NCBI GenBank assembly: GCA_052390115.1
Contig: JBQTHE010000032.1
Coordinates: forward strand, 1 to 64,000
Direction of reading: 5' to 3'
Length of the DNA: 64,000 nt
Origin: GCA-003244245 sp052390115
Lineage (GTDB): Bacteria > Actinomycetota > Actinomycetes > Mycobacteriales > Pseudonocardiaceae
Part shown: in pieces, positions 25,918 to 33,797 of the stretch
Numbering within the stretch: the stretch's first letter is position 1
Layout: each line of letters starts with the position of its first letter
Program-made: the position numbers and the translations under genes
The notes under the pieces: model-generated
What the model was told of the DNA's origin: nothing
Databases searched by the model: none
Seen by the model: only the letters and a program-made list of their open reading frames with translations

Positions 25918-27800
25918 AGCTCGTTCTCGTAGCGCCGCCGTGGAACAGTCTGTACCGCCCGTCGATCCAGATCGCCTCGCTGATGGCGCTGGGTGCGAAG
26001 GGGCCCGGCGGCCCCATCACGTGCGAATACGCCTATCTGGACTGGTTCGAGTTCGCGATCACGTCGCTGGACTGCGATCCCCAGCGGTACGTCACGATCT
26101 ACGACACGATCGGCGAGGAACTCTACGGTCTCGGCGTCGGCGACTGGATCTTCGGACGCGAGCTCCCGGCCAGCGAGGACGAGGACGCCACGCGCGCGGA
26201 GTACGCGGCGTTCCTCCAGGAGCACGGAGTCGCCCCCGACCTGGTGACCTGCATCCTGTCGATGCGCGAGGCGGCCCCCCGCTTCGTCGCGGCGATTGCC
26301 GACCGGCTCGTCGCGACCGGCGCCGACGGCTTTGGCTTCACCACGTCATTCAGCCAGCTGGTGCCCGCCCTGGCCATCGGCAAGGCCATCAAGGACCGGG
26401 ATGGCGACCGGCTCGTGTTCCTCGGCGGCGCGAACTGCGACCGGCCGATGGGCGAGGCCGTCATGAACACCTATCCGTTCGTCGACCTGGTCGTGCAGGG
26501 CGAAGGCGAGGCGGCGGTGGCGGCGATGTGCGCCGCTACTGATTCGAGTGAGCTGGCGTCGGCGCCGGGCATCGTGGTTCGGGGCGAGACGGGTCTGGTC
26601 GTGTCGCCGCCGGTGGTGCAGCCGGTCGACGCCACCCCGGTGCCGCGGTACGACGAGTACTTCCACCGGCTGCGCACGCTGCCGTGGAGCGACCTGATCA
26701 TGCCGAACGTGGCGCTGCCGTTCCAGATGTCCCGCGGTTGCTGGTGGGGCGAGAAGATGCACTGCACGTTCTGCGGCGAGAATGGCAGCGGCATGCCCTA
26801 CCGCAGCAAGCCGGGCAAGCAGCTCGTCCACACGCTGCGGGAGCTAACCGAGCGGCAGGGTGTGCTGGACACCTACGCCGTCGACACGATCCTGGCCAAG
26901 GGCGACAACGGCCTGGCGGAGCTGGCCGAGGCCGAGGTAGATGTCACCACGTTCTTCGAGGTGAAGGCCAACCTCAGCCCCAAGGCGCTCGGGGAGCTGC
27001 GGGCCGCGGGCGTGACGATGGTGCAGCCGGGCATCGAAAGCCTCAGCACCGGCTCGCTGAAGCTGCTGCGCAAGGGTGCCACCGGCTTCCACAACCTGCG
27101 GTTCCTGGTGCTGTGCCAGGAACTCGGCATCAACGCGCAGTGGAACCTGCTGTCGGCAATGCCGGGGGAGACCCCGGAGATGCTGGCGGAGCAGCTGCGA
27201 CTGATCCCGTTCATCTCGCATCTGGCGCCGCCGTCAACGGTGTGCAAGGTTCGCGTCGACCGCTACAGCCCGTACTTCGAGAAGCCCGACGAGTTCGGCA
27301 TCGAGCTGCGCGGCCCCGAGCCGAAGTACCGGTTCGTCCACCCCGGAGGCGACGTCGACCGGGAGGCGCTGGCCTACTCCTTCGACCACGAGGAAACGAG
27401 CCGGGAGACCGACCACGAGACGATGCTGACCCTGCGCCGCCGGCTCGGCGCGCGCGTGGGCCTCTGGAAGAAGCTGCACGGCCAGTCCCGCTTCAGCTAC
27501 CGGTTCGGCCCGGACCTGACGATCGTCTACGACCACCGCCCGCACGTGGGCAAGGGCAGGCACGTCCTGCGCGGGTGGGAGAACGGCTTGTTCCGCGCAT
27601 TCGTCCACGGTGGCCGCGTCAGCCAGGCCGTCGAGAGTGTCGGCGCGACGACGCAGACGCGGGAACGGCTGCGCGAGTGGACGGAATGCGGCTGGATCTA
27701 CGTCGAGGCCGTGCACGGCCTGGTGCTTGCCGTGCACGACAGCAGCCGCGACGAGCTGGGCCGTGCGGTCACGCTGGGAGGCAGAAGTGCGACGCCGTGA
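25914..27800 (+). CDS. botRMT2: B12-binding radical SAM C-methyltransferase 2
   Basis: This 628-residue protein starts at ATG 25914 inside the botCD stop. The radical SAM cluster is CWWGEKMHCTFC at residues 276, 284 and 287, with the B12-type half GFTTSFSQLVPALAIGKAI and LGGANCDRPMGEAV. It is more divergent from RMT1 and RMT3 than they are from each other, for example GENGSGMPYRSK in place of GLNGATMRYRSK. In Streptomyces the enzyme at this position methylates the two Val residues after the macrocycle residue 3. Val4 and Val5 are both present in this core. Confidence 0.92.
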   Translation: MKLVLVAPPWNSLYRPSIQIASLMALGAKGPGGPITCEYAYLDWFEFAITSLDCDPQRYVTIYDTIGEELYGLGVGDWIFGRELPASEDEDATRAEYAAFLQEHGVAPDLVTCILSMREAAPRFVAAIADRLVATGADGFGFTTSFSQLVPALAIGKAIKDRDGDRLVFLGGANCDRPMGEAVMNTYPFVDLVVQGEGEAAVAAMCAATDSSELASAPGIVVRGETGLVVSPPVVQPVDATPVPRYDEYFHRLRTLPWSDLIMPNVALPFQMSRGCWWGEKMHCTFCGENGSGMPYRSKPGKQLVHTLRELTERQGVLDTYAVDTILAKGDNGLAELAEAEVDVTTFFEVKANLSPKALGELRAAGVTMVQPGIESLSTGSLKLLRKGATGFHNLRFLVLCQELGINAQWNLLSAMPGETPEMLAEQLRLIPFISHLAPPSTVCKVRVDRYSPYFEKPDEFGIELRGPEPKYRFVHPGGDVDREALAYSFDHEETSRETDHETMLTLRRRLGARVGLWKKLHGQSRFSYRFGPDLTIVYDHRPHVGKGRHVLRGWENGLFRAFVHGGRVSQAVESVGATTQTRERLREWTECGWIYVEAVHGLVLAVHDSSRDELGRAVTLGGRSATP

Positions 27801-28608
27801 CGGACTGGAGCCCTTCTACACGTCCTCGCGCGACGGCACGCTCATCCGCGGCGTGCGAAGACCGGGGCCGGGTGAGACGGTCGTCCTCGTCCACGGCGTC
27901 GCGATGGACACCCGGATCTGGGACGAGTCAGGGTTCCTCGACGCGCTGCCCGACGCCGACATCCTCGCCCTCGACCTGCGCGGGCGCGGGGACAGCGAGC
28001 ACGTCGGCTGCGCCGAGCGCCACTGCATCGACCGCTACGTCGAGGACGTGCAGGCCGTGCTCGACCTGTTCCCGCGCGAGCGCTACAGCGTGTTCGGGGT
28101 CTACTTCGGCGGACGCACCGCGCTGCAGGTCGCCGCGGCGGACGACCGGGTGGCGAGGGCGTTCTCGTTCTGCGCGCATGCCGAGGCTGTCACTATCCCC
28201 GACGAGGCCGTCGAGCAGGAGGCCGCGGCCATCGAGGCCCCGAACGGCAACGCGTACTTGACCGACCACTTCCGCGAGGCCGGCGCCCCGGCGTGGCTGA
28301 TCGACGCCTGTGACCGGGTCGACCTCGGTGAGTTGGCGGCGGCGACCCGCGGCCTGCGGTACGGCGCGGGCCGCGGCGTCCAGCGCCGCACCGCCGACCA
28401 GGACCTCGTGCTGGTCACCGCGGACGGCGACGCCGAGATGGTCACGTTCCTCGCAGGCCAGCAGCGGCTCGGCGCGCGGCTGTGGCTGGTCGACAGCCCG
28501 ACCCGGGTGAAGGCCGCCGCCCACCTCCCCGAGGTGGGCCTGCGCATCGCGGAGGTGCTGGACACCCCGCGCGGCGCCGTGCGCGCGACCGGAACGGGGG
28601 TCGGATGA
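27787..28608 (+). CDS. botH: atypical alpha/beta-hydrolase-fold protein (Asp epimerase position)
   Basis: GTG 27787 starts within the end of botRMT2, giving 273 residues. The fold is clear (VVLVHGVAMDTRIWDESGFL, LALDLRGRGDSEH), but the nucleophile elbow reads GVYFGG with Tyr106 where serine hydrolases have Ser. This fits BotH, an alpha/beta-hydrolase-fold protein that lacks a working triad and is known to epimerise the core Asp rather than hydrolyse. Asp7 is conserved in this precursor. The next gene overlaps it by ATGA. Confidence 0.9.
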   Translation: MRRRDGLEPFYTSSRDGTLIRGVRRPGPGETVVLVHGVAMDTRIWDESGFLDALPDADILALDLRGRGDSEHVGCAERHCIDRYVEDVQAVLDLFPRERYSVFGVYFGGRTALQVAAADDRVARAFSFCAHAEAVTIPDEAVEQEAAAIEAPNGNAYLTDHFREAGAPAWLIDACDRVDLGELAAATRGLRYGAGRGVQRRTADQDLVLVTADGDAEMVTFLAGQQRLGARLWLVDSPTRVKAAAHLPEVGLRIAEVLDTPRGAVRATGTGVG

Positions 28609-30026
28609 AGCCGACGGAGGACGCCCCGTGGCGTCTCCGGACGGGTCTGCTGCCCGCGGGCGACCCGCTCGTCTCCGCGCTGGAGGAGCTGGCAGGCCGC
28701 CCCCGGACGCACAGCCTGCGCGCCGTAGGGCTGATCGACGGGGCGACCGGCGAGGTGGGACCGCCGTGTGACCTCGAGGTCGTGGACGGCCGGATCGTCG
28801 GACGGGCCCCGACGGTGCCCGCCAATGGCCGGGCCGCGCCGTGCCAGTGGTTCGCCGCGCCCGGGTTCGTGGACGCGCACGCGCACGTGTCGTCGGTGGG
28901 TGATCTCGTCGGCCTGCTCGTCTACGGCGTGACCGCGTTCCGCCAGATGTGGGGCGAGCCCGCCCACCGTTACACGGCGGGCGGGCACCGGGCCCGTACC
29001 GCCGTCCTCCCGCGGCCTTGGGTCGCCACCGGGGTCGTCGACGGTCCGGGCTCCCGCGTGCCCACCGGCGCCATGATCGTGGTGGACTCCCGGGCCGTCC
29101 GGCACGTCATGAACGAGGCGGTCGGGTTCGGGTTCGACGGCATCAAGGTCTACGACGACCTGGAGCTGCCGCTGTTCACCGAGATCGTCCGCGCAGCGGA
29201 GCAGGTCGGGCTCCCCGTCGTGGGGCATGTACCCGAGCGGGTCCCGCTGGACATTGCGCGCCGGAGCATGTGGTCGACCGAGCATCTATACGGCGTCGTG
29301 CCCAACGTGTTCCGCCTGCCCCCGGCGCGGCGCTGGCCCGCTCTCGCCGAGGCGCTCGACCGCGCCGAGGACGGTATCCACGCCCTCGCGGCGAGCTTCG
29401 CGGGCCACTTCGTGTGCCCGACGCTCACCGCATGGCGGGCACTGACCGGGGAGCGGCGCTACACCCGGCCGTCGAGCGCGGCCATCCAGCTGGTCGACGC
29501 GGGTCGCCGCCGGGGCTGGAGCATCGCGGCCAGGGAGGCCCTGGGCACCGACCGCGCTGCCGCGCAGGAGCGCGGCGCGATGGTCGACCGGCTGGGCCGC
29601 ATTGCCCGCGTGCTCGCCGAGGACGGGGCGCGGCTGCTCGTCGGGACCGACTGCGGCAACCCGTTCGTCTTGGCCGGGCCCTCGTACCACAAGGAGCTGG
29701 CCGAGCTGGCCCGGGCGGGTCTGGACCTCGCCGCGCTGCTGCGGGCGGCCACCACCGAGGCGCACGAGGTCATGCGATGGTCGGAGTCCGACACCGACGA
29801 GGCGAACTTGGTCCTCTACCGGCGGCCTCCCGCCGACGTCGGCGTGCTCGCCCGGCCGGACAGCGTCCTGGTCGACGGCGTCCTGCTCGACGGGGACGAC
29901 CTGGACCACCTGTGGGGGATGCGGCTCGCGACGGCGGGGCTCGACGCCGACGTGTGGCCCCGGGGCGAGCTGGACCCTTCGGTGCCCGGGGTTCAACGGG
30001 AGAGGGAGAGAGCTGGTGCAGGCTGA
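28605..30026 (+). CDS. botAH: amidohydrolase (follower-peptide removal)
   Basis: This 473-residue metal-dependent amidohydrolase has the metal motif FVDAHAHVSS, the strand-4 Lys in FDGIKVYDD, His in VVGHVPERV and STEHLYG, and the final Asp in LLVGTDCGNPF. These are the standard ligands of the superfamily. In bottromycin biosynthesis BotAH cleaves the follower after the thiazoline once the macroamidine is formed. It is coupled to botH by ATGA and overlaps the P450 start by 11 bases. Confidence 0.92.
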   Translation: MKPTEDAPWRLRTGLLPAGDPLVSALEELAGRPRTHSLRAVGLIDGATGEVGPPCDLEVVDGRIVGRAPTVPANGRAAPCQWFAAPGFVDAHAHVSSVGDLVGLLVYGVTAFRQMWGEPAHRYTAGGHRARTAVLPRPWVATGVVDGPGSRVPTGAMIVVDSRAVRHVMNEAVGFGFDGIKVYDDLELPLFTEIVRAAEQVGLPVVGHVPERVPLDIARRSMWSTEHLYGVVPNVFRLPPARRWPALAEALDRAEDGIHALAASFAGHFVCPTLTAWRALTGERRYTRPSSAAIQLVDAGRRRGWSIAAREALGTDRAAAQERGAMVDRLGRIARVLAEDGARLLVGTDCGNPFVLAGPSYHKELAELARAGLDLAALLRAATTEAHEVMRWSESDTDEANLVLYRRPPADVGVLARPDSVLVDGVLLDGDDLDHLWGMRLATAGLDADVWPRGELDPSVPGVQRERERAGAG

Positions 30027-31209
30027 CGAGTGTCCCGTCGCGGCCGGGTCGACCAAGACGGCGTCCGTGGACTTCGACTATTTCGCCGCGCCGGCGGAGT
30101 ACCGCAGGGCGGCGGCGGAGCATGCCCGCGACGGTGCCTTCCACAGCGGGCACGGCGCCGGGTTCTGGGTGCTCACCACCTACGACGGCATCTGCGACGC
30201 CTTCCGCAACGAGGACGACTTCAGCGTCTCGCGGGTCAGCGCCGCCGAGGGCGCCGGAGAGGAGCGCTGGATCCCGCTGACCATCCAGGGCAGCCAGCAC
30301 ACCGAGTGGCGCCGCAGGCTGGCCCCGTGGTTCACGCCCCAGCGGGCCCGTGAGCTGACTCCCGCGATCCGGGACAACGCCCGGCGCCGGATCGCGGCGT
30401 TGACCGGGCGCGGTGAGGTGTCCTTCTCCGACGAGTTCGCTCGGCCGTACGTGGTGGAGAACCTGATGCTGGCCGTCGGCTGGCCGGGCGAGGACCTCGA
30501 ACATCTGCTGGCGATCAACGTCGCCATGCTCAAGTCGCGGGAGGAACCCGACCCGCGTGCGGCGTTCCACGCCGAGTCCGCCCTGCCCGCGCTGGAGAAA
30601 TACGTCCGCGAGCACATCGAGCACCGCCGCGCCGAGCCGGTCGAGGGCGACCTGACCACCGCGACGTTCGGCTGGGAGATCGACGGCGCCGCGGTGACCG
30701 ACGCCGACCGGACCTCGCTGCTGAGCGTGCTGTTCCTCGCCGGGGTCGACTCAACGGTGAACCACATGGCCAACGGCATCCAGCACCTCGCGTGCCACCA
30801 GGACGCCCGGCGGCGGTTCCGCGCCGACCCCGACGTTCGCCCGGCGGCGGTGGAGGAGTTCCTGCGGGCCAACTCGTGCATGTACCCCGGGCGGATGGCG
30901 ACCCGGGACGGCGCGGGCAGCGTCGCGCGCCGCCGTGACACCGTGCTCCTGCCGCTCGCCCTGGCCAACTCCGACCCCGAGGTGTTCCCCCAGCCCGAGC
31001 GGATCGACTTCGACCGGGAACAGAACCCACACATCGCCTTCGGCACCGGTCACCACCAGTGCCTCGGCGCCGCCTACGCCAGGGCGCAGATTCTCACGGC
31101 GTGGGAGCAGTGGCACGCGCAGATCCCCGACTACCGCCTGCCGTCGCCGGCCAACGGCTCGGAGCCGCCGTTCCTGCGCAATGTCTATGACCTGCGGCTG
31201 ATCTGGTGA
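30016..31209 (+). CDS. botCYP: cytochrome P450 (oxidative decarboxylation position)
   Basis: GTG 30016 follows GGGAGAGAG and lies in the end of botAH; the product has 397 residues. The P450 landmarks are the I-helix LFLAGVDSTVNHM, the ExxR EEFLRA, and the heme loop FGTGHHQCLG with Cys349 as the thiolate ligand. In bottromycin pathways this enzyme oxidatively decarboxylates the C-terminal thiazoline carboxylate to give the thiazole. A redox partner is not encoded nearby. Eight bases separate it from botRMT3. Confidence 0.93.
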   Translation: MQADECPVAAGSTKTASVDFDYFAAPAEYRRAAAEHARDGAFHSGHGAGFWVLTTYDGICDAFRNEDDFSVSRVSAAEGAGEERWIPLTIQGSQHTEWRRRLAPWFTPQRARELTPAIRDNARRRIAALTGRGEVSFSDEFARPYVVENLMLAVGWPGEDLEHLLAINVAMLKSREEPDPRAAFHAESALPALEKYVREHIEHRRAEPVEGDLTTATFGWEIDGAAVTDADRTSLLSVLFLAGVDSTVNHMANGIQHLACHQDARRRFRADPDVRPAAVEEFLRANSCMYPGRMATRDGAGSVARRRDTVLLPLALANSDPEVFPQPERIDFDREQNPHIAFGTGHHQCLGAAYARAQILTAWEQWHAQIPDYRLPSPANGSEPPFLRNVYDLRLIW

Positions 31210-31216
31210 GAACCCC

Positions 31217-33160
31217 ATGAGCGATGCCAGGCGAGTGACACTCGTGTCGATGCCGTGGAACAACGTGTTCCGGCCGTCGATCCAAGTCGGAATCCTGCGC
31301 TCGGTCGCGGAGTACGAGGGCTGGCACGTCGACTCGAACTACGCCTACCTGGACTTCTACGCGCTTGCGCCGCGGATGCTCGGGCTCGAGCTGGCCGACT
31401 GGGCGAAGGCCTACGAGCTGGTCTCCGAGGGGCTGTACCACCTGTCGGTCGGCGACTGGATCTACACCCAGTGCCGCAGCGAGACCGCGGCGTGCGCGGA
31501 GTACTTCGAGCTGCTGCGGTCCAAGGGCATCGACGAACCAACGATCGCGCTGGTCGACGCGCTGCGGCCGGTGGCGGAGCGGCACGTGGAGGAGACCACG
31601 GCGGCCATGCTCGGCTCAGCGCCGGACGTCATCGGTTTCACCACCACCTTCAGCCAGAACGGCCCGACCCTCGCGGTAGCCGAGCAGCTCCGGGCCGGGG
31701 GGTACACCGGGACGATTGTGCTGGGCGGCAGCAACTGCGAGGGCCCCATGGGCCGCACGCTACTGGCCAAGTTCTCCGCCATCGACGCGGTCGTGGACGG
31801 GCCCGGTGAGGAGGCGTTCGTCGCGTTGCTGCGGCAGGTCGCGGCCAGGCGGCCGCTGCGCTCGGTTGGCAGGCTCGTCGTGCGGCAGCAGGAGGTCCCG
31901 GCGCAGCGGGCCGAACCCGACGAGGAGGTTTCAGCCGAGCAGTTGTGCGTCCCGACGCCGAACTACGACGGCTTCTTCGAGCAGCTGAACTCAGTTGGAC
32001 TGCACCAGCTGGAGTCGGACATCACGCTGCCGGTGGAGTTCTCCCGCGGCTGCTGGTGGGGCGCCAAGACGCACTGCACGTTCTGCGGCCTCAACGGGGC
32101 AACCATGCGGTACCGCAGCAAGCACCCCGACTCGCTCGCCGACGAGCTGCGGTACCTGATGGATCGCTACGGCGTGCTGGACTTCTTCGCCGTCGACAAC
32201 ATCCTCGACCTGGGATACCTGGAGACCGCGTTCCCGCTGGTGGAGCGGCTGGAAACCGACCACTCCCTGTTCTTCGAGGTGAAGGCGAACATGGAATGGG
32301 CCGATATTCGCAGTATCCGCCGGGCGGGTGTCCGTTCGGTCCAACCGGGAATCGAAAGCCTGAGCACTGAGGGATTGCGCGCCCTGAAGAAGGGCGCCAC
32401 CGCATTTCAGAACGTGCGTTTCCTGCTCGGATGCGCCGAGTTCGGCGTCCTGCCGGTGTGGAACATCCTCACCGGATATCCGGGGGAGACGCCCGCGTCC
32501 CTGCTCACGCAGATCAACCTGGTCCCCTCCCTGAGCCACCTGGAACCGCCGGACGCCGACATCCTGGCCGTACACTTCGATCGGTTCAGCCCGTACGTGG
32601 ATAATCCGGAGTCCTACGGACTTGCGCTGTCGCAGCCGTTCCCTGGTTACCGTTTCGCCTATCCAGAGCTGTCCGGGCAGGATCTGTGGGACATCGCCTA
32701 CCATTTCGAGGGCGATTTCGACGACGACGCCCGCAACGCCGACCTGCGGACGCGGCTGGCGACCCGGGTGCGGCTCTGGAAGGCCCACCACCGGACCGCC
32801 CGGTTCACCTACCGGCTGGGTTTCTCCTGCGTGGTCCTCACCGACCAGCGGCCGGGATTGCCCCGAGAGCAGACCACACTGAGCGGTGACGAGGCGCGGC
32901 TATTCCGGGCCATCATCGGCGGCACCCGCTTGCGCGACCTGCAGGCTCAGGGGTGGGACGGCGCCGGCTGGGAGCCGACCCTCGAGCTCCTGCAGGCCTG
33001 GCAGCGGCGTCGGTGGGTGATGCTCGAGGGGACGAAGGTGATCGCGCTCGCGGTCCGCCACCAGCCCTCGGCCTACCGTTGCCCACCCGCAAAGGGGACA
33101 CCCAAACGCGCCAGGGCTCTCATCCCGCTCACCCTGGAACCGAAGAAGGTCGGAATTTGA
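31217..33160 (+). CDS. botRMT3: B12-binding radical SAM C-methyltransferase 3
   Basis: This 647-residue protein starts at ATG 31217. The cluster motif is CWWGAKTHCTFC at residues 279, 287 and 290. It is collinear with botRMT1 over its whole length, with long shared runs such as DRYGVLDFFAVDNILDLGYL, which suggests tandem duplication within the cluster's history. In Streptomyces the third enzyme methylates Pro, and Pro2 is kept in this core. The N-terminal opening VTLVSMPWNNVFRPSIQVGI is shared with the other two and is typical of this maturase family. Confidence 0.93.
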   Translation: MSDARRVTLVSMPWNNVFRPSIQVGILRSVAEYEGWHVDSNYAYLDFYALAPRMLGLELADWAKAYELVSEGLYHLSVGDWIYTQCRSETAACAEYFELLRSKGIDEPTIALVDALRPVAERHVEETTAAMLGSAPDVIGFTTTFSQNGPTLAVAEQLRAGGYTGTIVLGGSNCEGPMGRTLLAKFSAIDAVVDGPGEEAFVALLRQVAARRPLRSVGRLVVRQQEVPAQRAEPDEEVSAEQLCVPTPNYDGFFEQLNSVGLHQLESDITLPVEFSRGCWWGAKTHCTFCGLNGATMRYRSKHPDSLADELRYLMDRYGVLDFFAVDNILDLGYLETAFPLVERLETDHSLFFEVKANMEWADIRSIRRAGVRSVQPGIESLSTEGLRALKKGATAFQNVRFLLGCAEFGVLPVWNILTGYPGETPASLLTQINLVPSLSHLEPPDADILAVHFDRFSPYVDNPESYGLALSQPFPGYRFAYPELSGQDLWDIAYHFEGDFDDDARNADLRTRLATRVRLWKAHHRTARFTYRLGFSCVVLTDQRPGLPREQTTLSGDEARLFRAIIGGTRLRDLQAQGWDGAGWEPTLELLQAWQRRRWVMLEGTKVIALAVRHQPSAYRCPPAKGTPKRARALIPLTLEPKKVGI

Positions 33161-33258
33161 GACAGCGGCACGGATAGGGCGTGGGGCCTGCGCGGTGCCT
33201 GCTATTTTAGTTCGTAACGACCGCGCTCCCCTCGAATAGCGACCAGAAGGTGGATAAG

Positions 33259-33795
33259 GTGCAGACGGCAGACCCCGACGAGCGTCCTCCCTCCTGTGGT
33301 GACCTCGTCGGCATTCTCGCCGAGCCTGCCCGGCGCGCCGCTTTCGCCGCTCTTACCCTCGGCGCAACTTCGCTCGGCAAGGTCGCGGAGATGGCGCACC
33401 TGAAGCCCGCCGCAGCCGCCGCGGCACTCCAGAAGCTGGTCGACGGCAAGCTCGCTGTGGTCGACCGGGAGACGAATACCTACGAGCTCGTCGAGGATGC
33501 ATTCCGCCGGGCGATCCGGGCGGAAGCGCGGGTGTCCGGCCGCGGCGGCGGTGACGGCGCGGGCGCTTACTTCCGGCGCGGCAGGCTGACCGCCATTCCC
33601 GGCAATCCGGAGGTGCGCGCCCGGGTGCTGCCGGTCGTGGCGGACTCGTTCACGCCCGGTGAGATCTATTCCGAGGCCAAGGTCAACGCGCTGTGTGGCG
33701 AGTGGCTCGACGACTGGGCGACGCTGCGCCGGGCCCTCGTGGATGAGGGGCTGCTGCGTCGCGACCACACTGGTACGGCCTACGAGCGCGCCTGA
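33259..33795 (+). CDS. DUF2087-type winged-helix transcriptional regulator
   Basis: GTG 33259 has AAGG eight bases upstream; GTG 33250 in the same frame is the alternative. The N-terminal half is an ArsR-like helix-turn-helix (TSLGKVAEMAHLKPAAAAAA, VDGKLAVVDRE). The C-terminal half resembles DUF2087 (GRLTAIPGNPEVRARVL, ALCGEWLDDWATLRRALVDE). It lies between methyltransferase 3 and the aminopeptidase, exactly where the cluster-situated modulator BtmL sits in S. scabies. It therefore probably modulates this cluster. Confidence 0.8.
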   Translation: MQTADPDERPPSCGDLVGILAEPARRAAFAALTLGATSLGKVAEMAHLKPAAAAAALQKLVDGKLAVVDRETNTYELVEDAFRRAIRAEARVSGRGGGDGAGAYFRRGRLTAIPGNPEVRARVLPVVADSFTPGEIYSEAKVNALCGEWLDDWATLRRALVDEGLLRRDHTGTAYERA

Positions 33796-33797
33796 GG

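Noticed and set aside
25158..27800. An 880-codon open frame spanning botCD and botRMT2
   Set aside because: Its first third lies in a wrong frame of the YcaO gene and is Arg/Pro-rich. The real gene starts at ATG 25914, inside the YcaO stop.
21300..27800. Reading the radical SAM plus YcaO genes as a thiopeptide, sactipeptide or NHLP-type cluster
   Set aside because: The precursor core and follower and the exact gene order match bottromycin. No lanthionine dehydratase, SPASM domain or nitrile-hydratase-type leader is present.
26684..28261. A 525-codon plus-strand frame overlapping botRMT2 and botH
   Set aside because: It is an alternative frame of well-supported genes with low-complexity Arg/Pro composition.
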